Shown in pieces: positions 56,157-64,000 of a stretch of DNA of 64,000 nt. This DNA is from Nematopogon swammerdamellus (lineage: Eukaryota; Arthropoda; Insecta; Lepidoptera; Adelidae), in contig OX336336.1 of the NCBI GenBank assembly GCA_946902875.1, positions 27,421,558-27,485,557 on the forward strand, read 5' to 3'. A program made the translations under genes and the position numbers. The notes beneath the pieces were generated by a model. The model did not search any database and was not told where the DNA came from. It saw nothing but the letters and a program-made list of their open reading frames with translations. Each line of letters opens with the position of its first letter. The stretch's first letter is position 1.

Positions 56157-56807
56157 CTTGTCACTTTGCCTCTTTATCTTCGGAATTGGTCTCGCTCGAG
56201 CGAGACCAAAGACCCAAGAGAAAAGAGCAAGAACGCTATAGACAGGTGACTTAAAATTAACCCAAGTGCGAAAGAGAGAGTTTAGCTTAAGTAATAATTA
56301 AGTATACACAAATGTAAATCATTTGTGTTAGAACGAGACAAGACTAGAGTAGACATTAATTAGTGAAATTTCGTTCACGGACACAAATTTCTCGGTGACT
56401 CCGAATTTTCGAGTAGGCGCCAGTGTAGTTTAATTTATTTTATCAAAGAAAGTATAACTAAAATTGTATTGGATGGTATAATTATTTATTTTGGCTGTAT
56501 TTAGATTAGATTAGAGTAGATTCGAAAGATCATTCATAACAAAATATGGATCAGAAAAAAACTAGGTGAAGACTGTGTGGTTGTAACTTTGCCTTTCCTG
56601 AAGAAAAAAATAATAACAACACAACAACGAAATCAGCTGACTGTGTCAATTTGTGACTTGAGTGAGAGCGAGCGCGTAATATTCTTTGAGCGAGCGTCTC
56701 CCTCCAATCGAAAATTATTATTTTCCTTTCATATGATGCAAATTAAGTGTTTCTGACTAAAACCTTTCGAATGGCGTTACAAATGTAAATGCAAAAAGAC
56801 CCTCGAA

Positions 56808-57150
56808 ATGGCCGGAAAGCTAGGTAGTGGGCGTGAGTTGTTTTTCTTCCACAACACATTGGCGTGTCTTGTTAAATCACTCGAGGGTCATCCCACAACG
56901 ATTGACTTGCGCGACGACTGCAGTGTTACAGGGACCATCGAAGCAGTTGACGGGTTAGCTGTCCTACTTATTCTATTGTAAGTCATCTTAATAATGTAAT
57001 GTGTGAAATCTATACAAAATGTGTTGTTTCAGATTCATGAATCTTACACTAACGGATGCAGTGTTCTGTAACGCGCGCGGAGACGAATACCTTTTCGAGT
57101 CGTTCTACATTCAGGCGCGGAACATTCGCTACGTCCATGTTCCAGAGCAG
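56808..57150 (+). CDS. Lsm10: Lsm10, U7 snRNP Sm-like protein (two exons certain)
   Basis: Exon 1 56808-56953 (ends GACGG|GTTAGC), exon 2 57033-57150 (acceptor GTTTCAG, donor GAGCAG|GTATTT), with a 79-nt intron between. The product begins MAGKLGSGRELFFFHNTLAC, has TIDLRDDCSVTGTIEAVDGF (Sm1) and ends ARNIRYVHVPEQ (Sm2). Human LSM10 has TTVDLRDES...VDAFMNIRL...GRNVRYVHIPDD in the same order. LSM10 with LSM11 replaces SmD1/D2 in the U7 snRNP ring, which processes histone pre-mRNA 3' ends in the nucleus. The 88 residues cover the Sm fold; human LSM10 is 123. The missing tail is either an exon at 61785 or absent, with the frame ending at TAA 57157-57159 and an AATAAA at 57474. Confidence 0.9.
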
Positions 57151-57473
57151 GTATTTTAACTTCCTCGCGTTTTACTCCTTTAATAATAGCAAGTGCATAA
57201 ATTAGATTTTCCCGCCTTTTATGATGTCATCCCTAGACCAGCTCTCTTGTTCTTTGGTTCTATCATACGCCATAGACAATGTGCACGTTTCCTCGACGAT
57301 TCTAGGGTTATTTTTGCTATTTTTTGTGAAAGCACGTTGAATATCTACATCTATGCCCACTATGTGTGTTTACTGTAAATAATTTTTATTTGAATTTCGA
57401 AATGCCCTTTAATGGCTACCCTCATATTATGTGTTTTCTATTTCATAATATCTACTTGTACATATTTTTTACA

Positions 57474-57479
57474 AATAAA
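57474..57479 (+). terminator. Possible Lsm10 poly(A) signal
   Basis: AATAAA 315 nt after a TAA that ends the frame if exon 2 is not spliced on. It supports a short two-exon Lsm10 transcript. Weak evidence by itself. Confidence 0.3.
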
Positions 57480-57640
57480 ACTTGTCAATAGTCGATTGTC
57501 TATGAAAGGTCCTCAACGATTTTTTTGTTTTGTTGTTCTTTTTATCCCTTTTTTTGGGATAGGCAAAGGTTATTTACCATGCAGCCTTGGCTGTTATTTT
57601 CTTTTTATTCTATGTCTTCAATTGTGAAACATTCTGTATC

Positions 57641-57893
57641 AGAGAGCGTTTCAACTAAAAGTTCCCTTCGCCGTTATGTTGGCTCCACTATCTGTCAAAA
57701 CAGCGTTGAGGGTTGCTATGTGTACAGATTTACCCGTAATTATCGGTATTTACCGTATTTATTATACGGTAAATACCGATTACATATTAGGTATAATCTT
57801 CACAATCTGGCAACACGAATTTAAGCACTGACAGTGACACTGACAGTGGAGCCAACATAACAGCGAAGGGAACTTTTAGATAAAACGCTCTCT
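57641..57893. mobile_element. MITE family Q, copy 2
   Basis: 253 bp with TIR AGAGAGCGTTTCAACTAAAA and inverse, and the same TACCGTATTTATTATACGGTA core as 11194-11436. It also has a small internal CACTGACAGTG duplication. Confidence 0.85.
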
Positions 57894-58144
57894 AGCAAGT
57901 AAGTGTGCCCGTCCTCAACTTCTACTGTCAAGGTCACATATATCGCCTAATATCAGCTGGCAGTCATAGTTGCCAGGTTGGGAGTTTTTATTTTTATTTT
58001 GGCGAAAGCTAAAACATAAATATATATAAATATAAAAACGCAAAAATCTACCGGTATGTCGCCAAAGTCATAGCAACATGATCAGACTGACATAGGAGGT
58101 CCGTAACATTGTATTTGTGTTGTAATTAGGTATGTTAAATTAAA

Positions 58145-58591
58145 TAAGGTGTTTTCTTTAGTCATGTCATTAACTTCGGGAGGGTTACATACACACTCAA
58201 ATAAACACGTTACGCAAAAAATATTTATATGTTTATAGTATTACTTTTCGAGAAATTTAACAAAACATGTTTGCCACCTAAACAATAACCTGTGTGTAGG
58301 TAGGTGTAGGTATGTGTACAGTAGGTAACTTGCATTGTACGGGGTCAATGACCGTACTATGTTCAAACGCAGAACAGCTGTTTGTTGTAAGTAAGTCACA
58401 AGGTCACTATGATTGGTTTTTACAGCTACTTATTTGATTTTATTTTTTTGTTAGGAGAAAAAATGCTCCTACAAACATATGTTTTTTTCTTACGTAAAGT
58501 GTTACGTAAATCTTACGTAAAGTTTATTTGAGTGTGTATGTAACACTCCCGAAGTTAATGTCATGACATGACTAACGAAACATCTTATATA
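58145..58591. mobile_element. TIR element with about 60-bp ends
   Basis: 'TAACTTCGGGAGGGTTACAT' plus 'ACACACTCAAATAAAC' at the left is inverted at 58521-58585. TTAGTCATGTC/GACATGACTAA extends it outward. The interior has 'CGAGAAATTTAACAAAACAT', also seen in the foldback at 42.9 kb. Confidence 0.75.
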
Positions 58592-58624
58592 CAGTAACCA
58601 ATATTTAGTGCGTCATACATAATC

Positions 58625-58960
58625 ATAACCAGAGATCGGAAAAAGCGGCGCTAATTTACCTACAGTGGAAGAACATAGACAAAATAAACCCTAACAATGG
58701 AGACTTCCTTAGTCCTTATAAAATTAAGTTATAATTTTTTAACAGCCCTTTTTTTTAATGTCCATCCAACATCCAATCATATCACTTCCCATATCATTGG
58801 GAAAGGTCTGTGCAAATCAGTGGGACATTAAAAAAAAGGGCTGTTAAAAAAATATAACTTAATTTTATAAGGACTAAGGAAGTCTGCATTGTTAGGGTTT
58901 ATTTTACTATGTTCTTCCACTGTAGGTAAATTAGCGCCGCATTTCCGATCTCTGGTCATA
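58625..58960. mobile_element. Foldback element with arms of about 135 bp
   Basis: Arms 58629-58763 and 58822-58955 are nearly exact inverses, from CCAGAGATCGG at the tip to AATGTCC at the 58-nt loop. It lies directly upstream of the nucleotidase gene. Confidence 0.85.
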
Positions 58961-59102
58961 ACTTTTTTGGTGAAAAAGTTGGTAAAAAAAAGTATCAAAA
59001 TTCGGAAACCTGGCTCCAGTTTTGGGGAGGATTTTAAATTTTCTGGCAACTCTGCGTCTGTCAATGTCAGTCATCAATGTACAATTTGTAACTTTAACAA
59101 TT

Positions 59103-59167
59103 GCTAACCACAGATTACTGATAATATTTTGTACAGTACAAAATATTATCAGTAATCTGTGGTTAGC
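59103..59167. repeat. 65-bp perfect palindrome upstream of the nucleotidase gene
   Basis: A 32-nt arm starting GCTAACCACAGATTACTG, one central A (59135), then the exact reverse complement. It ends 158 nt before the likely start codon, so it lies in the promoter or 5' UTR. It may be a tiny foldback element or a hairpin-forming control site. Confidence 0.9.
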
Positions 59168-59325
59168 AAGCGCTTTTGGTGTCGTCGTCAGTATTTATTT
59201 CTTTACATAATCGAAATTACTGTGTTTTAAAACAAGCGTTTTATCATTATTATAACATAAAATCACTGTCTTGCGTTATTCCTTCTACTAATGATGGAAC
59301 AAAGAAACTTCTAAGCTCACGGGAG

Positions 59326-60780
59326 ATGTTCGCTTCATCGAGAGTCGCATTTCACGCGATCCAACTGGCGAAGATCACCAGAAAAGAGGTGTTCTCGTCC
59401 GCGGCGCTATCGAGATCTGTCGATGTGAGGTCGCGCGAGATGTCGCGGTTCTCCGCCAGCAACATTCTGGGAGGGAGCGACATTTTCCGGTTCAGCGACT
59501 ATGACTGCATCGGCTTCGACCTGGACAGCACACTATGCCACTACAACATCACCAACAATGTAACTCTCATCTACGGTATTCTATCGCGTTTCCTCGTCCA
59601 GAACAAGGGCTACGACCCGACCGTCCTCTACCGGCCCATAGACGATGACCTTGATCATCTACAGAAGGGATTGACGATAGACTTGCGTAAAGGAAACATA
59701 ATAAAATTGGACGACGACGGTTACGTGAATAAAGTTTGCCACGGCTCTCGAATGCTCAGCGAGGAGGAGATAATAAAGATCTACGGCCCGAATAAGGAGT
59801 GGGAGGACGCGACGGGCTACGTCACCGACATGCTCGAGGCGTGGAACGGCCCTCGCTCGGAGAACATTCGCGCGCTGCTCGACTACTACGACGTGTCTTC
59901 GTCGCTCTGCTTCTCGCGGTGCGTGGAGGCCGTGGACGCGCGAGGCGCGCGCGAGCCTTACCGCATCTGGCCGGACATCCTCGACGGGCTTCTGTACATG
60001 TTCTCGCGCGAGCACTACGCCATCGACAAAGGAGAATTCTTTCCGGCCCTCAAGAGCAGCCCGGAACTCTACTACAGAAAAGTCGACCCCGCCGTCGTAA
60101 ACTATCTCAAGGAGCTGAGAAAAAGCAAGCTGCTGTTCGTCGTGACCGGTTCCAATGTCGACTACGCCAATCACACGGGCTCGTTCTGCATGGGGCCGCA
60201 GTGGAACGAACTTTTCGACGTCGTCATATACTACAGCAGGAAGCCGGGATTCTTCGTAGGCAACAGACCGTTCTACAGCGTACGCGACTTCAAGGAGGAT
60301 AAGCGGATAGACGCGAGCGAGATGCGCCTCGGTAACGGCGTCGCGTACAGCCAGGGCAACTGGGAAGAGTTCTACGGCGTGCTGCAGGGGCATCTTGGAA
60401 TAGAGGAGCCGCGTTGCGTCTACGTCGGCGATAACTTGCTGCAGGACATATACACACCCTCGCATACGAGAAAGTGCGATACGGTAACCATCAATGAGGA
60501 GATGACCGCGGAGGGCATGCCAGGAAGAATGGTCTCGCATCCGGACGCGGTCATCCTGAACTCGGAGCGCTGGGGCTCCTACTACAGCGTCGAGGACTTC
60601 GCAGGGGTCAAGCTGCCGAGCCTGTGGGGCGGGATAATAAGGAAGCACTCCAAAATCTGTATACCCAGTCTAGAGGCGGTGACGAGGTTGCCGATAGATT
60701 ATGAATTCCTGACTTTTTCGGAAAACAAATTTTGCACGGCGGGATTTTATCCGGCGCCACCTATGAGTATAGCGGAGTAA
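59326..60780 (+). CDS. NT5DC1: NT5DC1-like 5'-nucleotidase domain protein (HAD family)
   Basis: 484 residues, no intron. The core carries HAD motifs: FDLDST (Asp65, Asp67), LLFVVTGSN (Thr274), SRKPGFF (Lys306) and YVGDNLLQD (Asp369). The order and the ends (RWGSYY, KICIPSLEAVTRLPIDYEFL, TAGFYPAPP) match human NT5DC1 closely. NT5DC1 belongs to the cytosolic-type 5'-nucleotidase family; its substrate is not established, so only phosphatase/nucleotidase-like activity is inferred. I chose Met at 59326 because the frame above it (from 59176) is AT-rich and unlike the family. The first 38 residues have several Arg/Lys and few acidic residues, which could be a mitochondrial presequence; Met39 is an alternative start. 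Codon use is GC3-rich and the frame is intact. Absence of introns could mean an old retrocopy. Confidence 0.93.
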   Translation: MFASSRVAFHAIQLAKITRKEVFSSAALSRSVDVRSREMSRFSASNILGGSDIFRFSDYDCIGFDLDSTLCHYNITNNVTLIYGILSRFLVQNKGYDPTVLYRPIDDDLDHLQKGLTIDLRKGNIIKLDDDGYVNKVCHGSRMLSEEEIIKIYGPNKEWEDATGYVTDMLEAWNGPRSENIRALLDYYDVSSSLCFSRCVEAVDARGAREPYRIWPDILDGLLYMFSREHYAIDKGEFFPALKSSPELYYRKVDPAVVNYLKELRKSKLLFVVTGSNVDYANHTGSFCMGPQWNELFDVVIYYSRKPGFFVGNRPFYSVRDFKEDKRIDASEMRLGNGVAYSQGNWEEFYGVLQGHLGIEEPRCVYVGDNLLQDIYTPSHTRKCDTVTINEEMTAEGMPGRMVSHPDAVILNSERWGSYYSVEDFAGVKLPSLWGGIIRKHSKICIPSLEAVTRLPIDYEFLTFSENKFCTAGFYPAPPMSIAE

Positions 60781-60817
60781 AACAGTGTTAAACACTTTCA
60801 CTGACACAAAGATGATC

Positions 60818-61185
60818 TTAAGGTGCGTACAGACATCGCGAGGCATGCGACGCGAATGGTTCGTCACGCATGCTCGGGATGTGTGGACGTGAGTGCTCAC
60901 TGTGAGCGTTCGCCGCGTACGCTCGTTGCGAGGCTGCCTCAGTGCGAGCCGTGCGTTCCGTGTGGTCAGCTGTTATTGTGTTGCGTACGCGCGCAACACA
61001 GGTGCGTACAGACATCACATGTCAGTGCGTCAGCTTGAGCATGTGCGTGTGTGGTTGTTTGCGTGCTCAGCTTGAGCATATGCCGTTCAGGAGTTATGCA
61101 TAAATGTTGCGCGCATGCCTCAGGTTGAAGCATGCGTGACGAACCATTTGCGCCGCATACCTCGCGATGTCTGTACGCACCTTTA
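60818..61185. mobile_element. Harbinger-like MITE just after the nucleotidase stop
   Basis: Element 60821-61182 (362 bp), TIR AGGTGCGTACAGACATCGCG and inverse, with TTA on both sides. A second AGGTGCGTACAGACATC at 61001 starts a partly repeated inner unit. It begins 40 nt after the stop codon, so it is probably part of the 3' UTR. Confidence 0.85.
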
Positions 61186-61369
61186 GGTTTCATGATATTA
61201 TGAAACATAAAATTTCCATCTCACACGCCGCCTGTGCGCGGGGAAATCATTCTAGATTTGTTTCCTACGACACAAATTAAAAGTGAGCGAGTGCAATACG
61301 ACACAAGATCATGTGACTCCATATTAATCTATACAAATTCGCAGACCTTCATCAGTTTTATGGTGATAT

Positions 61370-61775
61370 TACACGGTTCACTTCTGCCTTTCAATGCGGT
61401 TAAGAAGCAACCAAATTGAATAGTGTAAACATAAAAGTGAACCATTCAATGTCAATGTTCAATCACGGGCAACCACGTTCAACCGCATTGAAAGGATTGA
61501 GCTTGCTCAATATTTTCACTTTTGCCGTTCAACGTTCAACGCGATTGAATGAGAGTTGAACGTGTAAACACACGCATTGAACGGTTCAATCGCTGTTCAA
61601 TCTTGATCGCTGCGGTGAGAGAGAGACGTGTAGATATTGTGTACATACAACCTCCTAAGAAGACATCTTCTGGAGCAATATGCATTGAATGGTTCACTTT
61701 TCAGTTTACACTATTCAACGTGTAAACAGCAATAGATTCTGCTCCTTGAATTCAATTTGATTGAACCGTGTTTTT
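61370..61775. mobile_element. Probable MITE rich in TTCAA/TTGAA motifs
   Basis: ACACGGTTCA at 61370 is inverted as TTGAACCGTG at 61762, with GTGTAAAC/GTTTACAC pairs inside. Ends are uncertain. It is followed by a run of about 20 T. Confidence 0.5.
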
Positions 61776-61789
61776 TTTTTTTTTTTTTT

Positions 61790-61915
61790 AGACAGCCGGC
61801 GCGGATGTCTGTGCCCAATACTTCAACGGAAAATCAGACACAGCCAATAACCTCGCGAAACCACGCTCAGAGAGGCGCCATGCCGGCTATGAGGCGGACA
61901 AAAAGGTTATCGTCT
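61790..61915 (+). CDS. Possible Lsm10 third exon
   Basis: After a T run ending in TAG, 41 codons and TAA are open in the phase required by Lsm10 exon 2 (starting TAGADVCAQYFNGKSD and ending DKKVIV). About 60% of codons end in G/C. I cannot match it to a known LSM10 tail, and another frame of the same stretch is open for about 70 codons (MSVPNTSTENQTQPIT...). If real, the nucleotidase gene is nested in this intron. Confidence 0.3.
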
Positions 61916-62117
61916 AATTTCGGTGTAATATCGCCATTAGCTTACTTAAGTTCACCGGCCGCAGGCGTGGCGTCGTACCATACTCGAAAAAGTAACCGCC
62001 TCTCGACCGAGTGTCCGTGAAAGTGTTAATAATGTACCTCAAATATTAATCAATCCGTAATTTAAATTCATTAGGAGGGTCAATTATCAAGAATTTTACA
62101 GCCTGAAATAAATAAAT

Positions 62118-62560
62118 ATGTCGACAATAAAAATGCAGATTAAGATGTTGATGGGCGCTTGCGCATTAGATGATAAAACTCCGAATAGTCATCTCCGAGG
62201 CCATAGCTTGAAGCTGAATGTCACTGTCAGCTCAACAAATCCGAGACGAAACTTCCTGTCAAATAGAGCAGTGGAAATGTGGAACAAACTGCCCGAAGAT
62301 GTCGTACAAGCACCCACCACCAATTCCTTTAAAAACAGGCTCGACAAACACCTAAAAAAAAAACACCAAACTAAACTAACATAAAAATAACAAAGCACCA
62401 GTGAACTTAGACATGAACACATCAGCCTAGGCTGTTCGTTCATCAAATAAATAAATAAATAAATAAATAAATAAACTAACATAAAAATAACAAAGCACCA
62501 TTGAACTTAGACATGAACACATCAGCCTAGGCTGTTCGTTCATCAAATAAATAAATAAAA
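62118..62560 (+). mobile_element. LINE 3' end with AAAT tails
   Basis: The 88-codon frame contains LRGHSLKLNV, RRNFLSNRAVEMWNKLPED and VVQAPTTNSFKNRLDKHLKK, typical of the reverse-transcriptase tail in CR1/jockey-like LINEs. The last part of about 75 bp with its AAATAAAT tail is present twice (to 62474 and to 62566). Confidence 0.75.
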
Positions 62561-62634
62561 AATAAATAAAACCACCACCAATTGTAAGGTAATGACCACG
62601 GAACGGCAACGACCCCGGCATGGCAATAACCACA

Positions 62635-63166
62635 TTAGGGAGCGTTCATAAACCACGTGACGGATTTTAGGCTAATTTTGGACCCCCCCCCCCCTAGTGA
62701 CTTGAAGTGACAAAAACTTCTACAATTTCAATTACAGTAGGCGCTCGGTAATCCGGCGCTCGACAGTCCGGCACGCCCAGTAGTCCGGCATTTTTAGCCT
62801 CAGCTGACCCGCTCTATAATCCGGCACTACTGCCGGATTATAGAGCGGGGGATTCGGGTGAGCATAGCAAAGTTTGCTCTCACGCTCAGTCCGGCAGCGA
62901 CCTTGACAGCGAAACTACGCGTCTGTTTTTTTTATTGAATTACGTAGTGTGCCACATATGTACATACATAAATGCTTTATATCCCATACAAATCCAATAA
63001 TCCGGCGAAAAAATTTGGGTGCCGGATTACCGAGCGCCTACTGTACGTAGGTACTCTACGACGCGGTAGTTTAAAGCGCGCAGCTCTCGGTGGCGAGGGA
63101 ATTTGGTCACGTGACTAGGCCTGACGCCCCCCCGAGGTAACGGGAGGTGACAAAAAGCTGGAACCC

Positions 63167-63201
<35 letters not shown>

Positions 63202-63230
63202 CCGTCACGTGGTTTATGAACGCTCCCTTA
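62635..63230. mobile_element. Harbinger-type MITE, copy 2, containing a pogo-type MITE
   Basis: Element 62638-63227 with TIR GGGAGCGTTCATAAACCACG and exact inverse; TTA on both sides (62635-62637, 63228-63230). It contains runs of C, the longest about 35 nt at 63162-63196. The outer 280 bp corresponds to the 125-bp copy at 34493. Confidence 0.88.
62733..63045. mobile_element. pogo-type MITE nested inside the Harbinger-type MITE
   Basis: Element 62735-63043 (309 bp), TIR CAGTAGGCGCTCGGTAATCC and exact inverse, flanked by TA. The TIR resembles Tigger/pogo ends. An internal hairpin CCCGCTCTATAATCCGGCA / inverse sits at 62808-62849. Confidence 0.9.
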
Positions 63231-63305
63231 CTGCAGCAATAGAAACAAACATGTATGAACTGCAGTGACGGCATGATGTTACCGTCGCCGGCGACTGCGA
63301 AAGCT

Positions 63306-63690
63306 GTTTATGTATTTTATTTCCTTATTTATTTATATATTGTAGACAGGCAACCTCGGCTGATACGTCTAAATATTGTTAAAATTTGTTGATTTTATTA
63401 TTAAGTTGAATATATTATAATAGGGATATATTTTTATAGGAATAAATTATTTTTATTTGTTAGGTATTTTTCTAATCTATATTTTTTTAATGGCTGATAC
63501 GTCTAAATATTGTTAAAAAATTTCAATTTTATTATTATGTTGAATATATTATATAGGTAGGAATATATTTTTATATATTTTTTTAAGAATAATTATTTTT
63601 ATCTGTTAGGTATTTATCGAATCTATATTTTTTGAATTTGTTGGTACTAAGTGCGCCTCTTTATCCTGAAAATTGGTTCTAGTCATGTCA
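63306..63690. other. AT-rich direct repeats
   Basis: Two versions of a block of about 140 bp ('GGCTGATACGTCTAAATATT' ... 'TTGTTAGGTATTT') at about 63357-63490 and 63491-63620. No gene. Confidence 0.5.
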
Positions 63691-64000
63691 GTCAGTCACT
63701 CAGCGTGTGAGCGTCCACTGCTGAACATATACCTCTCCAATTTTTCTCCAGTCCTCCCGATTTTCAGCGGTACGGAGCCGTTCTAGTCATCCACCACTCT
63801 ATTTGTTATGAAATGTTTGTGAATATCTAAGACTTTTCGACTTAGATTCAGGCTGTCGCCTCGAAGTTGAACGTTTTGGTTCAATGTGAATGTTTGGATC
63901 AGCTCAGGGCAATCGTAATTTACATGTGAGAATTTTGTACCATATATTAGGTCCCCTCTCTGACGTCGAGATTCTAGAGAGAGTACGAACAGCACATTTC
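63690..64000 (-). mobile_element. LINE fragments, minus strand
   Basis: 63690-63785 is an RTE tail. 63783-64000 reads LSLESRRQRGDLIYGTKF ... QLRGDSLNL ... ITNRVVDD, the end of a CR1/jockey-like reverse transcriptase, running off the window. Confidence 0.65.

Larger units (their letters stand above)
62585..63305. repeat. Family F copy split by nested MITEs
   Basis: 62585-62637 and 63228-63305 together match the uninterrupted family F sequence at about 14240-14310 ('GACCACGG', 'GCAGCA', 'GACGGCATGATG'). Confidence 0.6.

Noticed and set aside
59659..60648. 329-codon minus-strand frame
   Set aside because: Antisense shadow of the GC3-rich nucleotidase gene; no domain of its own.
62189..62633. 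Minus-strand frames rich in LFIYLFIYL
   Set aside because: Translations of the antisense of AAAT microsatellite tails of a LINE.

Overview
The window looks like nuclear DNA of an insect, most likely a moth or butterfly. Its genes have short exons in long introns with GT-AG boundaries. Coding exons are GC-rich and the introns AT-rich. Short TTAGG tracts are present, and the introns are packed with small mobile elements of the kind common in Lepidoptera. The species cannot be fixed from the sequence alone.

8.7-40.4 kb: one plus-strand gene fills this half. It is the insect ERG-type (KCNH2-like) voltage-gated potassium channel, called seizure (sei) in Drosophila. I place 14 exons whose splice phases all agree and which encode 800 complete residues plus one split first codon. 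They run from the end of S2 through S3, S4, S5, turret, selectivity filter, S6, C-linker, cyclic-nucleotide-binding homology domain (CNBHD), a low-complexity tail and a tetramerising coiled coil to a TAG stop. A 117-nt turret exon, too short to stand out as an ORF, was found by matching phase and family sequence. The PAS domain and S1 exons are not seen and probably lie upstream. After the TAG the same frame stays open for 46 codons with strongly coding-like composition, so stop-codon readthrough (or a recent nonsense change) is the main gene-level puzzle.

1-8.7 kb and the introns: these hold a 1.85-kb satellite array (134-153 bp units), four other minisatellites (26, 39, about 45 and about 50 bp), tRNA- and 5S-rRNA-derived SINEs, Helitron-like elements, and hAT-, Harbinger- and pogo-type MITEs. 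There are also foldback elements, fragments of RTE and other LINEs, and a decayed mariner-type transposase. Several elements end within 18-41 nt of a channel splice acceptor.

40.4-55.0 kb: an intergenic region with no convincing gene. It holds scattered MITEs (40.8, 42.9, 47.4, 48.9, 49.3 and 52.0 kb), a nested SINE/hAT pair and further repeat copies.

55.0-62.0 kb: a compact gene cluster. A minus-strand zinc-binding ORF resembling the N-terminal domain of RNF180/Rines (or the tail of DUSP12/Yvh1) is followed by two plus-strand genes. The first is Lsm10, a U7 snRNP subunit for histone pre-mRNA 3' processing. The second is an intact single-exon NT5DC1-like HAD-family nucleotidase gene. If a possible third Lsm10 exon at 61.8 kb is real, the nucleotidase gene lies inside an Lsm10 intron; otherwise Lsm10 ends near 57.2-57.5 kb. 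I see no functional link among the three.

62.0-64.0 kb: LINE 3' ends and a three-deep nest of DNA elements.
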